The position numbers and the translations under genes are program-made. From Dermacentor variabilis (Eukaryota > Arthropoda > Arachnida > Ixodida > Ixodidae), in the NCBI RefSeq assembly GCF_050947875.1, contig NC_134568.1:216425648-216489647 (forward strand): DNA of 64,000 nucleotides. Direction: 5' to 3'. Below the pieces are notes generated by a model, which saw only the letters and a list, made by a program, of their open reading frames with translations, was not told the DNA's origin and did not search any database. Shown here one piece after another: positions 49,800 to 61,422 of this stretch (position 1 is its first letter; each line of letters begins with the position of its first letter).

Positions 49800-51150
49800 C
49801 CCCCCTTCCACACTTGCCCACTTTGATCCATCTGCACCGACCGAAGTCCACACTGACGCAAGCGGCCATGGCCTCGGCGCTGTTCTCGCCCAACAACAGA
49901 AAGGTACCGAGTGCGTGATAGCTTATGCCAGCAGGCGGCTGTCACCTGTCTAGAGAAATTACTCCATCACCGAGCGGGAGTGCTTGGCTTCAGTTTGGGC
50001 CGTGGCCAAGTTCCGGCCATATTTCTACGGCCGCACGTTTTCGGTCGTTAGTGACCACCACGCCCTCTGCTTGCTGTCTTCCCTTCAGGAGCCGACTGGG
50101 TGGCTTGGTCACTGGGCTTTGCGGCTCCAGGAATTTTCATTTAGTGTCGATTACAAGACTGGACGCCTCCACAAGGACGCTGACTGCCTCTCGTGTCACC
50201 CCATGGATCCTCCCGATCCTGTTGCACATTATCCGGTGACCTGCGTGATGGCTTTGACTGACAAGACCGACATGTGCGCTGAACAACAACGCGACGCATC
50301 CTTGCAGTCCATCATAGCCGAAGTGCAATTTGGCCGCACCGACAGCATGTGCCGCATGTTCGTGCTGCAGGACGGCATCCTCTACAGCCGCAATATCAAC
50401 CCTGATGGCCGTGAGTTGCTCCTTGTCCTTCCTCGTCATCTGCGACCTGTCGTTCTCGAACAACTTCACGATGCACCGACGGCGGGACACCTTGAGTTTT
50501 GTGACATACGACCGCGTCCGATGCCGGTTCTTCTGGCCGGTCTCTACCGCTCTGTGCGTCGTTATGTCGCAACTTGCGAATTGTGTCAGCGCCGGAAGGA
50601 ATTTCCCCTGGCTCCTGTCGGACAACTCCATCCAAGTGAAGTTCCCTCTGAACCGTTCTTTCACGTAGGCCTTGACCTGCTTGGCCCTTTTCCGATGACG
50701 ACTAGAGGGAATAAGTGGATCGCCGTCGCTACTGATTACGCGACATGCTACGCAATAACAAAGGCGCTGCCGACTAGTTGTGCAATAGATGTCCCCGATT
50801 TTCTCCTCCACGACGTCATTCTCCACCACGGTGCACCTCGACAGTTACTTACAGACCACGGCCGCTTCTTCTTATCTGGAATTGTCGACTACCTCCTCCC
50901 TCTGAACACAAGCTGTCCACCGCCTACCACCCACAAACGAACGGTCTTACGGAATGTCTCAACCGAACAATTACAGAGATTCTGTCGATGTACGTCTCCA
51001 ACGATCACCGTGAGAGGCAGCTGCTGGGAGGCAGCCGTGGCAACCTTGTCGCATTTCTTAAAAAGACCCTTTTGGGGCCACCAATGCAATACCTCGGCAG
51101 AGCTCGCATGTTACTTGCCGCTCGTGACCTCTCTTTGCAGTTGGTATAGC
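49800..51150 (+). pseudogene. Ty3/gypsy pol fragment: RNase H and integrase
   Basis: The fragment begins [20 protein letters not shown] in the RT/RNase H junction, then GAVLAQQQ and [11 protein letters not shown], followed by an in-frame TAG at 49951-49953 where related elements have a sense codon. The frame continues NYSITERECLASVWAVAKFR, VVSDHHALCLL and the tether. An HHCC integrase finger follows (H-x-H then CELCQRRKEF), then the catalytic core GLDLLGPFP...TDYATCYAITKALP...LLTDHGRFF. After a frameshift near 50905 the Glu block AYHPQTNGLTECLNR appears. Gag, protease, most of RT and the LTRs are absent. It is antisense to GLG1 and dead. Confidence 0.88.
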
Positions 51151-51560
51151 AGTGCCATTCTTGAACACCGACAGCCACGGCTCGTTACACATGATCAGAG
51201 TGCGCAGGAAGCAGAGTTAAACAGTAAAGTCAACACAATCAGCAGATGGAAGGAGGAAGGTGGTGGGCAGGGGCATTGGCCTCCCCACCATTATAATTTT
51301 ATCCCAACCAGCTCTGCCATCCCCCTAATTCGCTATTTTTCATGAACTCGCTATAACAATTATCGGTTATAACAATGAAATTTTCATGGCACTTGAATGT
51401 TGTTACAAGTGGGCTCGACTTCGTGAAACAGCTGCACAGCAAACATTTTTTTTTAACCTCTTGGAGATGGCGCATGATGTCCAATCCTACAGTTTGCAAA
51501 GATTTACATAGTATTCTACAGTTCAAGAAATGAAAAATGTGCAAATCTATGAGCAGGTGT
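51151..51560. other. Remainder of GLG1 intron
   Basis: TTCGCTATTTTTCATGAACT and CGCTATAACAATTATCGGTT near 51320-51370 resemble a fragment of the CTCGTTATAAC inverted-repeat family also seen at 61423-62545. Nothing else is recognised. Confidence 0.35.
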
Positions 51561-51577
51561 CAGGTTGAGTGCCATAC

Positions 51578-51730
51578 CTCTGGGCAGAATTGGCGCAATG
51601 CTGACTTGCATGCCAACGTGAGGCTGTAGTCCAAACCCACACTTTCTGCTTCTAACCGTTCTCGCTGGAAAATTGCAATGTGGCATTCTCGAGTTAGCTT
51701 ATTCTTATGTTCCTTCAGGCACTCAAGCAT
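51578..51730 (-). CDS. GLG1: GLG1 exon, cysteine-rich repeat
   Basis: The acceptor is TTTTTCAG and the donor GTATGG; 51 codons, phase 0. It reads MLECLKEHKNKLTRECHIAI, then GLDYSLTLACKSALRQFCPE, with the four cysteines of one full GLG1 repeat in register. The internal ATG is not a translation start. Confidence 0.95.
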
Positions 51731-52373
51731 CTGAAAAAGAGGCAAACAATTATGAAAGACAACTTTTGGAGTGATGATTGACTGGTGGTGTTTAATATAA
51801 TAAAACAACATTTGGGCAAAAGAGACACTGTAGTGGAGGACACTAAATTGATCTTTAACACCTAGGGTACTTTATGTGCACCAAAATATCAGTGCACAAG
51901 TTATTTCATGTAGAGCTCATTCATAATGCAGGCGCTCCTGCCAAGAACCAAATCCATGACTTCGTACTTGACAAAATGCCACTTCCTGCCAAGCCACTAT
52001 GGCATGTGAATCTTGGCGTAAAAAAAATATTAGCCATGCATTTGCACTATTAAAGTCTCACACTATGCCTTTATCTAGCAGGACAAAGCTCTTGCAAAAA
52101 AGAAGTTGCTAATGCATGTGGTCAGTTTTTAGTAAAATGCTACCAAAGGTGTCATGACTACAGCACAAACTAAAGCTGAACAAATACCTGGACTGTATCT
52201 GAACGTTTAGCTGTTGCTAAACATTAGCTCAACAGTGCAAGTTTGTAGCATTTATGTAGATTGATAAATCAGCAAGTATGCCAATCATTTTGGTGTTTGA
52301 AAAATCTGGTTAAGGAATGTTGATTGGCTAATAAAGTCTCACTTGAATACTGCAGACAAGATTTAGAACTCAC

Positions 52374-52466
52374 TGCGCCTTCACCAGGATGTACATTGCC
52401 ACACAGATTACGTTGGTCAGACACACAAGCAGCATCCAGTTTTGGATCTAGCTTGATATTTTCTTC
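52374..52466 (-). CDS. GLG1: GLG1 exon, cysteine-rich repeat
   Basis: The acceptor is ATTTCAG above 52466 and the donor GTGAGT below 52374; 31 codons, phase 0 at both ends. The sequence starts EENIKLDPKLDAAC and ends LCGNVHPGEGA, matching the human pattern LEPDLYEAC...FCSAVQYGNA. Confidence 0.92.
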
Positions 52467-54972
52467 CTGAAATGAATATCAAACACAAAACTTAGCATGC
52501 TTTATTAGTATTTAGTACAGGAACACTAAAGATGCCATAAGTTGACTTCACATGACATCATATACTAGACGATCACACAAGCAAAAATGCAAAAAAAAAG
52601 GCAGAGTAGATGAATTTTATAATCTGTCATAAAACTACATCATACTTATCTCTAAGCATATGAATTATGAAGTACGTTTAAATTTGCATTGACAAATTCT
52701 GTCTCTAGTTGTCACTCAGCAACATTTTGTACCTAAACATATTGTTTCATTTCTTTAGATTGTCCAAGATGATAAAAAATAAGTTTTGGTAAAACATTGA
52801 GAAATTATGTTTCGAGGAAAAAATGCAACAGCATCAACCATTTCCGTATAATATCAATAAGAAAAATTATACAGAAATGCTGATATATTTCATACACTCA
52901 ATGACACCCATGGAATAAATTACTGTCAAAATTAACAGTAAAATTGGCAAAAAATTTTAATGCAAACATAAGTTGGATTTACTGCACCAAAATTTTTTTT
53001 AGTTTTTACTCCTTTTTGTAGAAAATCTTGATTCATAAAAATTTTTATTGAAAATCGGCCCCTCTGTGTACTGTACTCCCTCTATCAGTAGTTCCCTGCA
53101 GCAAGCACTGTGGACATTATAAATATTGCCTGAAAATAGAGAGGGTGAATACCATGAAGAAGGTGTTCACCCCTGCCCCTTTGTCTGTTTGCACCAGCGA
53201 TTGACTCTCTGCACACACCATCCAACACTCATACTTGATCTCTCTGATAGAAGTTGCAAATGACGTGCTGCAGCGCTCACACAATGTAGTAGTCAAGCTA
53301 TGTCATGCACTTTCTGTCTCTGCTGCAGCACCAGAGCTTTTCCCAGCTTGGTCACATTTGGCAACATTATGGTATATGAGCGTTCACTCACATTTGCAAT
53401 TTATGCTGTCTTCTTGGTAACTGGACAAGTAGCTGCTTTGCTCCTTAGCTTTTTTTCCAGAATTCTCCTAGCTCATTTAAAGCTACTTGCTTAGCTGCTG
53501 CCTTAGCATAAAAACAGACTTTTGAGTGATTTCACATAGGCGACAATGTGGGTGACACACATTATGCTGCCATATTGCATGAGGTGGTGTACTTAGCTGC
53601 CAACCTCTACTGTTACTCCGGCATTTGCGATAAGTACTGATCCTTTGTTGTTACAGTTACTACATGGACTAATTCTCAGGTTTTAAATTAAAGCATGTTA
53701 GGTGGTGGATGGTCTCCCTGCCGATTTGTCTGACATTATGGACAAAAATGCAGAAATATTTCTTTAGTGCTCTTGCACCTCTTGCACCTTTGCATGCAAA
53801 AGAAGGAAATCTCGAGCACGAAAATATCAGCACACTGTCTCCGCTGTAAATAAAAGCTTATTCCTGAATCCCTACAAGTGCCAATGCCTGTATGGCTGCT
53901 GCTTATATGTTTGTTGGGAGCACTATATGTGCTTTGCAACAGCACAGCCTTAAAACACCTTGAAGCCTCCACACTGCTGCAGGAAACTACTTAGAGTATA
54001 GTTTGTTCTTAACCCAACATGGACTGAAAAGTTGAAGAGCATGTAGTAAAGTTTCTATGCTGATTTCCATTCACTGCAAACAGGTTGACTTACCTTCATC
54101 ATAAAAATTCACGCATTCAAAGAAAAGCTCACATAACATTACCTTGCCATAACTTTTGGGAAACATATTCACATTATCATTATAAAAAATTAAAGAAATG
54201 ATAACTTCCAGTAAATTTCTTACACTGTGATGCATCATCATCAGCAGCAGCTTGTATAAATTCCCTTACAAAAAATATCTATCCAACATCAAGCTAACCC
54301 ATATTATTCTTGAAATTTCCTTATCACATTTCCCCCATATCTTGGTACCCATTCTGTAACTCCAACAGACTAGTGGGTATTTATTCCACACACGACATGC
54401 AAAACTGCACTTTTTTTGGACGTCAAGTTGAATAAAATCTATTTATGATTAATCTTTAAATTCATACCACCGTCTTTCTATCTCATACTATCATTTTCTG
54501 TTCTATAGTTTTGTTGACTGGTATTAACTTCCTCCTAAGTTTCTTTGTTAACCTAAATATATTGGCCCCACAGATCAGTACTGGAAGAATTATATACTTT
54601 TATTAGTAAGCTGCCATTCATATGTCTTGAGAACACTTGCCAAACAACTAATTTTTATTTTTCTGCTGATGCCCTTTTCATGATTTGTATCCCATGGCTA
54701 CTAATTGCAAAACTCGTTTCCTTGTCAGGACATAGAACATTAATTTCCAGCATAATAATCTTCAAACTTACCCTGGATATTGTATAATGGTAGTGAAATT
54801 ACCCCAGGTGGAGAGAAGGTTAACCACAATTGCAAAATTCAGGTACTTTGCATAAATGTCATGTACCAAGCAGTACTAGATCACTGAACGACAAAAAATC
54901 TCCACCCTCCAATGAAGCTGTTAGAAGCTTGCAATTCTTCAAAAGAACAAGCCTTCAGCACAAAATACTAAC

Positions 54973-55087
54973 CCTTTGGAAAAGTTCTGCACGCAGCTGC
55001 TGCCTGCAACGTGAAGAGACTCGTGGTGTTTTCTCATCTGTGACATCATCCAGCACCAACTTGCTAAGACAGCTTACAACATCAGCA
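54973..55087 (-). CDS. GLG1: GLG1 exon (first visible), cysteine-rich repeat
   Basis: The acceptor is AATGCAG just above 55087 and the donor is GTTAGT after the AGG codon at 54973. The first base completes a codon begun in the missing upstream exon (phase 2), then 38 codons follow. The text ADVVSCLSKLVLDDVTDE and VSSRCRQQLRAELFQR matches the human block DVVICLS...VSLKCRRQLR. It has two cysteines with the SCL and RCR spacing of a GLG1 repeat. Confidence 0.9.
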
Positions 55088-57617
55088 CTGCATTGAATAA
55101 AGAAGTCACAACCCATTATTTTCCACATTTTAAAATAAATGTTCGTACCATAGTATTCTAGAGACACATAAGCAAAAGAACACAAGAAAGTATTTGTGGT
55201 TAGAAGGGTGCCAATAAACTTAAATAAGAACAAGAAAAAGTAAAAACACTGAGCTTGGAGTTTATTTGAGTGTTTGCAGATGACCTGCATAAATGAGGCT
55301 GAGACTTAAAACTTCATAAGTAGTGCACAGAATATTTATTGGAGAGGTTCATTACACAGCAATGCAATAATTAAAAGCATCTTCAAAGCAACATAGCTGC
55401 CTTGATTAGTTCTGTATATGCTGCTATTTTAACTAAGCAGTGAACACCGACAAGGTATTTGCAAAAAGCCAGTGCTGCCACAAAAATATGTATTCGATTC
55501 GACAATAATGATGTCATGCCATGCATGAAACGCTACAAATCAACAAAATTCGCAGTGCTTAGTGCTCTGTAGCAATGAAGATGTAATGATATGCACTCAC
55601 TCCTAGGGGTCCAACAAATATAGAAGACTACCGTCCAGAGCTGGAATTGCTATTACGATCTTGAATAGGTCTACCAAAAACAAAATATACATAAAACTGA
55701 ATCTATGTTAAATACAAATCGCCACCAATATATTTAACACTGCTTTCTGCAAACAAAATTATGTTCTTGTACAAGAATGTGCAAACATCTACAGTAGCAA
55801 AAGAATTGTTCAATAAGAAGCTTTTGAAATCCTGTATACCATGAAGTGAACACATGCTTATAGTATTATTCACCTTATTTCAGGTACATATATAATTTAC
55901 CAAGAAAGCAACTGTTTATATTAAATGTTTTCAGTGAGAAGAAGCTTTGTGTCAAGAAGGCACAAAAATGTATTTGAAGATAAAGCGCAGGAGAGCACAC
56001 AGGACGACAGGGGAGACGAAGACACGACAACAAAAATATAATTTGCTCCTTTCATGAGTGTATCAACTTTAGTGTTCCTTAACTGGATGCCAAAAACCAA
56101 AAGGTCATGCTAAATTCAAAAGTGAGCAGAGTTTGCTCTTGGACCTGTATCAAAAAATTAACACATTTTTGTGCAGGTTATGTTCAAGTATGAGTAACTA
56201 ATCTCTGGCATTCAAGAAAAAAAATATAACATTCACACAGTTTTGAAAGTTGTATGACACTTGTTCTAAATGAGAGGTACATTAATGAGAAGCTGGAGAT
56301 GTGCTAAATGAAAACCAACTAGAATAATGAGAGCAGACGTTCATATTTCAGGGCTCTTCGCTTGATGGTCATATTGCATGCTACTACCTTACCAGACACA
56401 TTTCTGTCTCCCATCTTACTCTACACAAATGCTGACAAACAAAAATCAGCTTTCTCAACTTAATGCAAAGCAGCAAGGAAAACACGCGAACTTTCACACC
56501 TTATAACCACGCACAGAGTGCATACCAAAGTAAAATGAAATAATGGTGTATAATGCTACACACGGATTAAAACTGAGAACTTTCAACCAACAACTGACTT
56601 TAACAAGTTAGTATTTTTGCTCTGAAATGTGTAGAAAAACTCCAGTTGAAGTTGGAGTATCTTTTTTTAGTAGCTCAAAAAAAATCTCACAGTTGTTGCT
56701 GTAACCTTAAGCATAGACCACTTCCAATGTAAGTTGACGGAGTCACAAATATTCACTATAAGCGGCACTGCACTATAAATACAACGTTTGAAAGGCTGCA
56801 CACATGCAAAACATGAAAACCAAGCAGCCGCATGTAACCAAGAATCAAAGCAAAGCAACCGGGATGTTCCCATCCATTTAAATTTACGAACACAGATAGG
56901 TTTATGTCTGAGGACCTGCAGTCTTTGCCAAAAGCAGACATACTAGTAACAGAGAGAAAAAAAAAAGGGGGGGGGGGCACAGATGAAAGCAAGTCTCCAA
57001 CAAATTTTTCATACCTGTTCGATTATTTGGAATTCTCTGCGGCACCGCCGCCAACTCGACACAGAGCTAATGCCGAACGGTGACTAAAATTTTGCACCGC
57101 ACAATGCCTCGTATGATTTCACTGACTGATCTGCATGCACAATGTCAAAAACACGGTCAATGAAATCCAAGTTGTCGCCATTTGAGTGTTGCACTTGCCA
57201 CCCGTGCCTACACTTTTATTGTCAAATGTGGTTCCTGCGCTTTCCAAGTGTCGTACAGCCCCTGCAAAGTGTTTTGCCGACTTCACACAAAAACTGCAAC
57301 TTTGGTCGCTGGCTGCCGATGAGGCAGCACGGCTAGGCCTAGCTGGCGAGGATGTTGGGCGGCATGCCATTGCGGGAAGCTGGCCCGGCTTGATACGTTT
57401 GTATCCGTAGACAATTAAATGGAGATCATGTTCATAGGCTGAACTGAGAGCAGCGCATTGGAAGAGGAGTTTGGAAGAGGAGTTGATCAGCCATGGCAAT
57501 TACTGCGTACACCTAAGAAGTTTGCATGTTCGGGTACTGGTAGGAATGGCCAAGGCTTGCTTGTGGACATAAAGGTTAAAAGCTCCTAAACTGTATTTGC
57601 AGAACACAGCTTATACT
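55088..57617. other. Upstream intronic stretch, no exon found
   Basis: I searched the minus strand here for the preceding GLG1 exon (expected to end with a block like KEDVLKLCPNIKK in phase 2) and saw none. A short Penelope-like piece may sit at about 55985-56030 (GACAGGGGAGACGAAGACAC). A GC-richer patch at 57180-57410 is open on both strands but matches no family I know. A G9 run is near 56968-56976. Confidence 0.4.
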
Positions 57618-57805
57618 TAGAACGACAGAAAGCTGAGCCAGTTGGTAAGGATTCATTATGCAAAAAAGAAGTGAGGGGTGCAGACAGGACACAAGAGTAG
57701 AGAAGTGGACAACATGAACGCCGACTATCAACTGAAGGGAGCACTGAGGCGAAAAAAGAAGACACAAACCTCATCTGCACATGCTCAGGAATGTAACACC
57801 ACGTG

Positions 57806-58738
57806 TCAGTCGGGTACATGTGCCGGTCTACGTGAGAGATAACTGTTAAGACACTTAATCTCTTCCTTATGTAAAGTAATCGAAGGCTGATTCACGCACG
57901 CACTTCCACCATTAAAGATATGCCATGCCTCTACCATAAGACGCGTATCTTCATTCTTATGCCTGTACAATATCGCGCATTCATCTAACTCTGGCGTGCA
58001 GTTACAATCTCGGCAATGTAGCGAAGGATTAGAAGGCGACCCACCGGTTAACGACCTTTTATGTTCCGTTAGCCTCTGATTGATACACCGTCCCGTTTGC
58101 CCTACGTAGAACTGGCCACAGCTAAGGGGAATTTTATACACCACACCCATACGACAGTCAGTAAAACTGTTGTTCTTATTGTGCTTCACTGGACAAATAT
58201 CTGTTCGTTTTTTGCCTTTTACCCGCTCCTTTTTATTCTGTACGGCAGCACATATCTTACCTAGCTTATTGGGAGCAGTGAAAGCAACATTAACATTATA
58301 TCTACATGCAACTTTTTTAAGCCTGTGCGATACTGAATGAATATACGGAATAGCCACTACTCTTTTTTTGCTACTACTGCTTTCCGTAATCACGTCCGTC
58401 CCTCTCGAAACCGACTTCTTTAGGCGCTCAGCCACAGTGGCCACCACTACACTAGGATAACCTGCTTCTAATAGGTGCCGGACCTGCGCATTAAAACTGG
58501 CGCTCATTTTATGCATGCAGGATCTGGTGAGGGAAGACTTAAGGCACGACATGGCAATTCCGTTTTTTACTAATTTAGAATGCTTGGATTGAAAGTCTAG
58601 CAACGGCTTCGAAGATCTTGAGGAGTACTTCCAACAAACATGGTTTTGTTCGAAGATCAAGGAAATGTCAAGAAACTGAATTACGCGTCGCTGAGGAAAT
58701 TCCTTGGTAAACTTTAATCCTCCCCCATAAAGTTTAAA
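57806..58738 (-). CDS. Penelope-like element ORF, C-terminal part with GIY-YIG endonuclease
   Basis: An uninterrupted frame of about 310 codons ends at 57806. It opens in the end of the reverse transcriptase (LYGGGLKFTKEFPQRRVIQF, FLDISLIFEQNHVC) and continues through a linker (YPSVVVATVAERLKKSVSRG) and a Cys-containing segment (ICPVKHNKNNSFTDC). The GIY-YIG nuclease follows: MGVVYKIPLSCGQFYVGQTG, then RCINQRLTEHKRS. The last part is Cys/His-rich (HCRDCNCTPELDECAILYRH). The fingers and palm of the reverse transcriptase are absent, so it is not autonomous. Its frame is intact, although the longer partner copy has three frameshifts. Confidence 0.88.
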   Translation of the reverse strand, partial: FKLYGGGLKFTKEFPQRRVIQFLDISLIFEQNHVCWKYSSRSSKPLLDFQSKHSKLVKNGIAMSCLKSSLTRSCMHKMSASFNAQVRHLLEAGYPSVVVATVAERLKKSVSRGTDVITESSSSKKRVVAIPYIHSVSHRLKKVACRYNVNVAFTAPNKLGKICAAVQNKKERVKGKKRTDICPVKHNKNNSFTDCRMGVVYKIPLSCGQFYVGQTGRCINQRLTEHKRSLTGGSPSNPSLHCRDCNCTPELDECAILYRHKNEDTRLMVEAWHIFNGGSACVNQPSITLHKEEIKCLNSYLSRRPAHVPD

Positions 58739-58832
58739 TCTGCACAATCATAAATCTGCACATAAAGCTTATCTGCACAATCCTGCTTCGTTAGCTTCCT
58801 TAATTGCGATATGTATGCTATGCGCTAGAACC

Positions 58833-61138
58833 ATGTCGTGGTTTAGTCGTAATCGTGTCGTCCCATTGGAAGTTCAAATGATGTGCGGCTTCCTTCAACC
58901 ATCAACTGGGCATGCCAGGAGGATTGGAGCTATTCTTTCGGCTGAATCATGGCGCCAAGTTAGGTTCTACCAGGAGTGTCTAAGGGTCCGTTTCGCGGCC
59001 CTGGGAGACGGTCGCCATTGGAACCGCGCCTATGCCGAGTGGAATAAGTTAGCCGTGCAACACGCGGACTTCCTCTGGAGGATGAAACTTCCGGAGCTTC
59101 AACAAAGTAAGAGGAAACACCTTTCTAATAATTCACCGTCTAATAACGTACTGGTTCTTGGAGACGCCATTGTAAGTGATAACCATAGAAAAACCCTTGC
59201 TTTAGGTCCTAAGCACTGTTTTAGGCCGGACATAAAACCCGTTGACGTTTTAAGCATACCGCGCTGCATAACCAGGTTCGTCCCGGAAGAAGAACGCTCA
59301 CGCTGTATTTCGGATTGCATTGCTAGCATTAAACAATCAAATGCTCAATTTAAGATGCCTGACCCTGTCCGACCGTTAGTTGATTACCTTGTGGAGCATA
59401 AACTTAGACCAGTAATATCTGACAAGGAAGGTTATTTCGTAATTATGCCAGATGACATGTTTTCAGAAAAAGTGATTTCAGCCACAGAAAAGAATTTACA
59501 GCCAGTAAAACTCAAGCCTTCGGTAGTTAAGCTACGTGCGGTTGACCTCTTGTCAAGACATAATCTTGATAGGCTTGTCTGTAATGTCAAGAAAGCTGAA
59601 TCCCTCACCTTAGAACTGTTTTTCTCGGCCAAGACCCATAAACAAGAAATTCCTTTTTGTGCTATAGTGTCAGAGAAAGGGACGTGGCAGGTCTGTGTCG
59701 CCAGTTACCTACAGAACTGCTTAGCTTCACTAGTTTTTTCAGACCCTTTTGCTTACGTAATTCTCAGGCACTAGTTCAGTATTTGAGAGAGGAAAATCCT
59801 GGTGATTGTACAGCTTTTAGTATGGATATCGAAGACCTGTATTATTCCTTGCCGCATGACGGGTTACTAAATTCCGTAAATGAGTGCATTAAAGAACAAG
59901 TGCAAGAATCGGCTTTTATTGACAGATGCGGTGTTTCCACGGCAGCTTTTCTAGAAATTCTTTCAATGTACTTGAAGTCGACGCTGATTGGATGGAGAGA
60001 TGGCGTTTTTTTTCAGAAATCAGGCATTTGTATTGGCTCAAAGGTTGCCCCAATTCTTAGCAACATTTACCTGAGTAAGGTTGACAACTGCTTAAAGAAA
60101 GCCTTAGGTGATAGCGTTATCAAGATATTTCGGTACGTTGATGATTACCTGATTTTCTGCAATAGGGAAGAATTCCATTCCGCTGCTACCTCAGTAAGTG
60201 ATCAATTTATACTTTATGGGGGAGGATTAAAGTTTACTAAGGAATTTCCTCAGCGGCGTGTAATTCAGTTTCTTGACATTTCCTTGATCTTCGAACAAAA
60301 CCATGTTTGTTGGCAGTACTCCCCAAGATCTTCGAAGCCGTTGCTAAACTTTCAATCCAAGCATTCCAAAGTAGTAAAAAACAGAATTGCCATTCGTACC
60401 TTAAGTCTTCTCTCACCAGATCCTGCATGCACAAAATGAGCGCCAGTTTTAATGCACAGATCCGGCGCCTATTAGAAGCAGGTTATCCTAGCGTAACAGT
60501 GGCCACTGTGGCTGAACGCCTAAAGAAGTCGGTTTCGAGGGGGACAGACGTGATTACGGAAAGCAGTAATAGCAAAGAAAGAGTAGTGGCTACTCCGTAC
60601 ATTCATTCAGTATCGCACAGGCTTAAAAAAGTTGCAAGTACATATGATGTTAATGTTGCTTTCACCACCCCCAATAAGCTAAGTAACATATGCGCTGCCG
60701 TGCAGAGGAAAAAAGGAGCCGGTAAAAGGCAGAAGAAGAACAGATATTTGTCCAGTGATGCACAATAAGAACAACGGTTTTACTGACTGTCGTATGGGTG
60801 TGGTTTATAAAGTTCCCTTTAACTGTGGCGAGTTCTACGTAGGGCAAACGGGACGGTGTATCAATCAGAGGCTAATGGAACATAAAAGGTCATTAACTGG
60901 TGGGTCGCCTTCTAATCTTTCGCTACATTGCCGAGATTGTAACTGCACGCCAGAGTTAGATGAATGCGCGATATTGTACAGGCATAAGAATGAAGATACG
61001 CGTCTTATGGTAGAGGCATGGCATATCTTTAATGGTGGAAGTGCATGCGTGAGTCAGCCTTCGATTACTTTACATAAGGAAGAGATTAAGTGTCTTAACA
61101 GTTATCTCTCACGTAGACCGGCACGTGTACCCGACTGA
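58833..61138 (+). pseudogene. Penelope-like element ORF, near full length, three frameshifts
   Basis: From MSWFSRNRVVPLEVQ at 58833 an N-terminal region leads to the reverse transcriptase (ELFFSAKTHKQEIPFCAIVS). A one-base loss near 59755 shifts the frame to PFCLRNSQALVQYL. Then come MDIEDLYYSLP, SGICIGSKVAPILSNIYLS and the catalytic FRYVDDYLIF. A second shift near 60393 leads to KSSLTRSCMHKMSASFNAQI, and a third near 60730 to the GIY-YIG domain (MGVVYKVPFNCGEFYVGQTG) ending RRPARVPD with TGA at 61136-61138. About 768 codons in all, close to the size of family members. All visible catalytic blocks are present, but the frame is broken. Confidence 0.88.
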
Positions 61139-61422
61139 CACGTGGTGTTACCATTCCTGAGCATGCGCAGATGAGGTTTGTGTCTTCTTTTTTCGCCTCA
61201 GTGCTCCCTTCAGTTGATAGTCGGCGTTCGTGTTGTCCACTTCTCTACTCTTGTGTCCTGTCTGCACGCCTCACTTCTTTTTTGCATAATGACTGCTTAT
61301 ACTGACAGCATCACAGAGTCAAGGTTGTACATGTTATGTCTGCACTACACGACGACATGCATCATGGCAAACGCGAAACGAACTCATGGCCTTGACCGTC
61401 ACGAAGTTTCGAATAGGCATTA

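Larger units (their letters stand above)
24328..55087 (-). other. GLG1: GLG1 gene, C-terminal nine exons (Golgi apparatus protein 1)
   Basis: Nine exons on the minus strand join in frame to about 401 residues plus a stop. In transcript order they are 55087-54973, 52466-52374, 51730-51578, 46477-46259, 42727-42590, 34700-34608, 34516-34396, 24941-24835 and 24495-24328. All visible introns are GT-AG, and the phases agree (0 except after exon 7, phase 1, and before exon 1, phase 2). The product matches vertebrate GLG1/ESL-1 in order and spacing, as remembered: cysteine-rich GLG1 repeats in the Golgi lumen, one transmembrane helix, and a short basic tail. The family are type I Golgi glycoproteins that bind FGFs, E-selectin ligand partners and TGF-beta precursor. 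The N-terminal two thirds are not in the window; the preceding exon was looked for up to 64000 and not found. Confidence 0.93.
57618..61294. mobile_element. Composite Penelope-like element: two inverted copies with one 9-bp TSD
   Basis: A 5'-truncated copy on the minus strand (57618-about 58738) and a nearly full-length copy on the plus strand (about 58780-61294) are joined head to head. GCTTATACT occurs at 57609-57617 and 61295-61303, so the pair looks like one insertion. The outer 3' UTRs are alike (CTCCCTTCAGTTGATAGTCG, CACTTCTCTACTCTTGTGTC), but only the left one carries a further 35-nt tail (complement TTACCAACTGGCTCAGC). At the inner junction a 12-bp word, ATCTGCACAATC, is repeated at 58738-58749 and 58771-58782. 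The reverse transcriptase with a GIY-YIG endonuclease is diagnostic of Penelope-like elements. Confidence 0.9.

Noticed and set aside
49800..51150. Endogenous virus
   Set aside because: RNase H and integrase order and sequence fit a Ty3/gypsy retrotransposon; no envelope or other viral gene is present.
57119..57499. Overlapping frames on both strands in a GC-richer patch
   Set aside because: Both strands are open because of composition; neither matches GLG1 or a known transposon protein.
57618..61294. Hammerhead ribozyme in the Penelope pseudo-LTRs
   Set aside because: Such ribozymes are known in Penelope-like elements, but I could not find a convincing CTGATGA and GAAA core by eye in either UTR; a motif search with RNAMotif or Infernal would decide.
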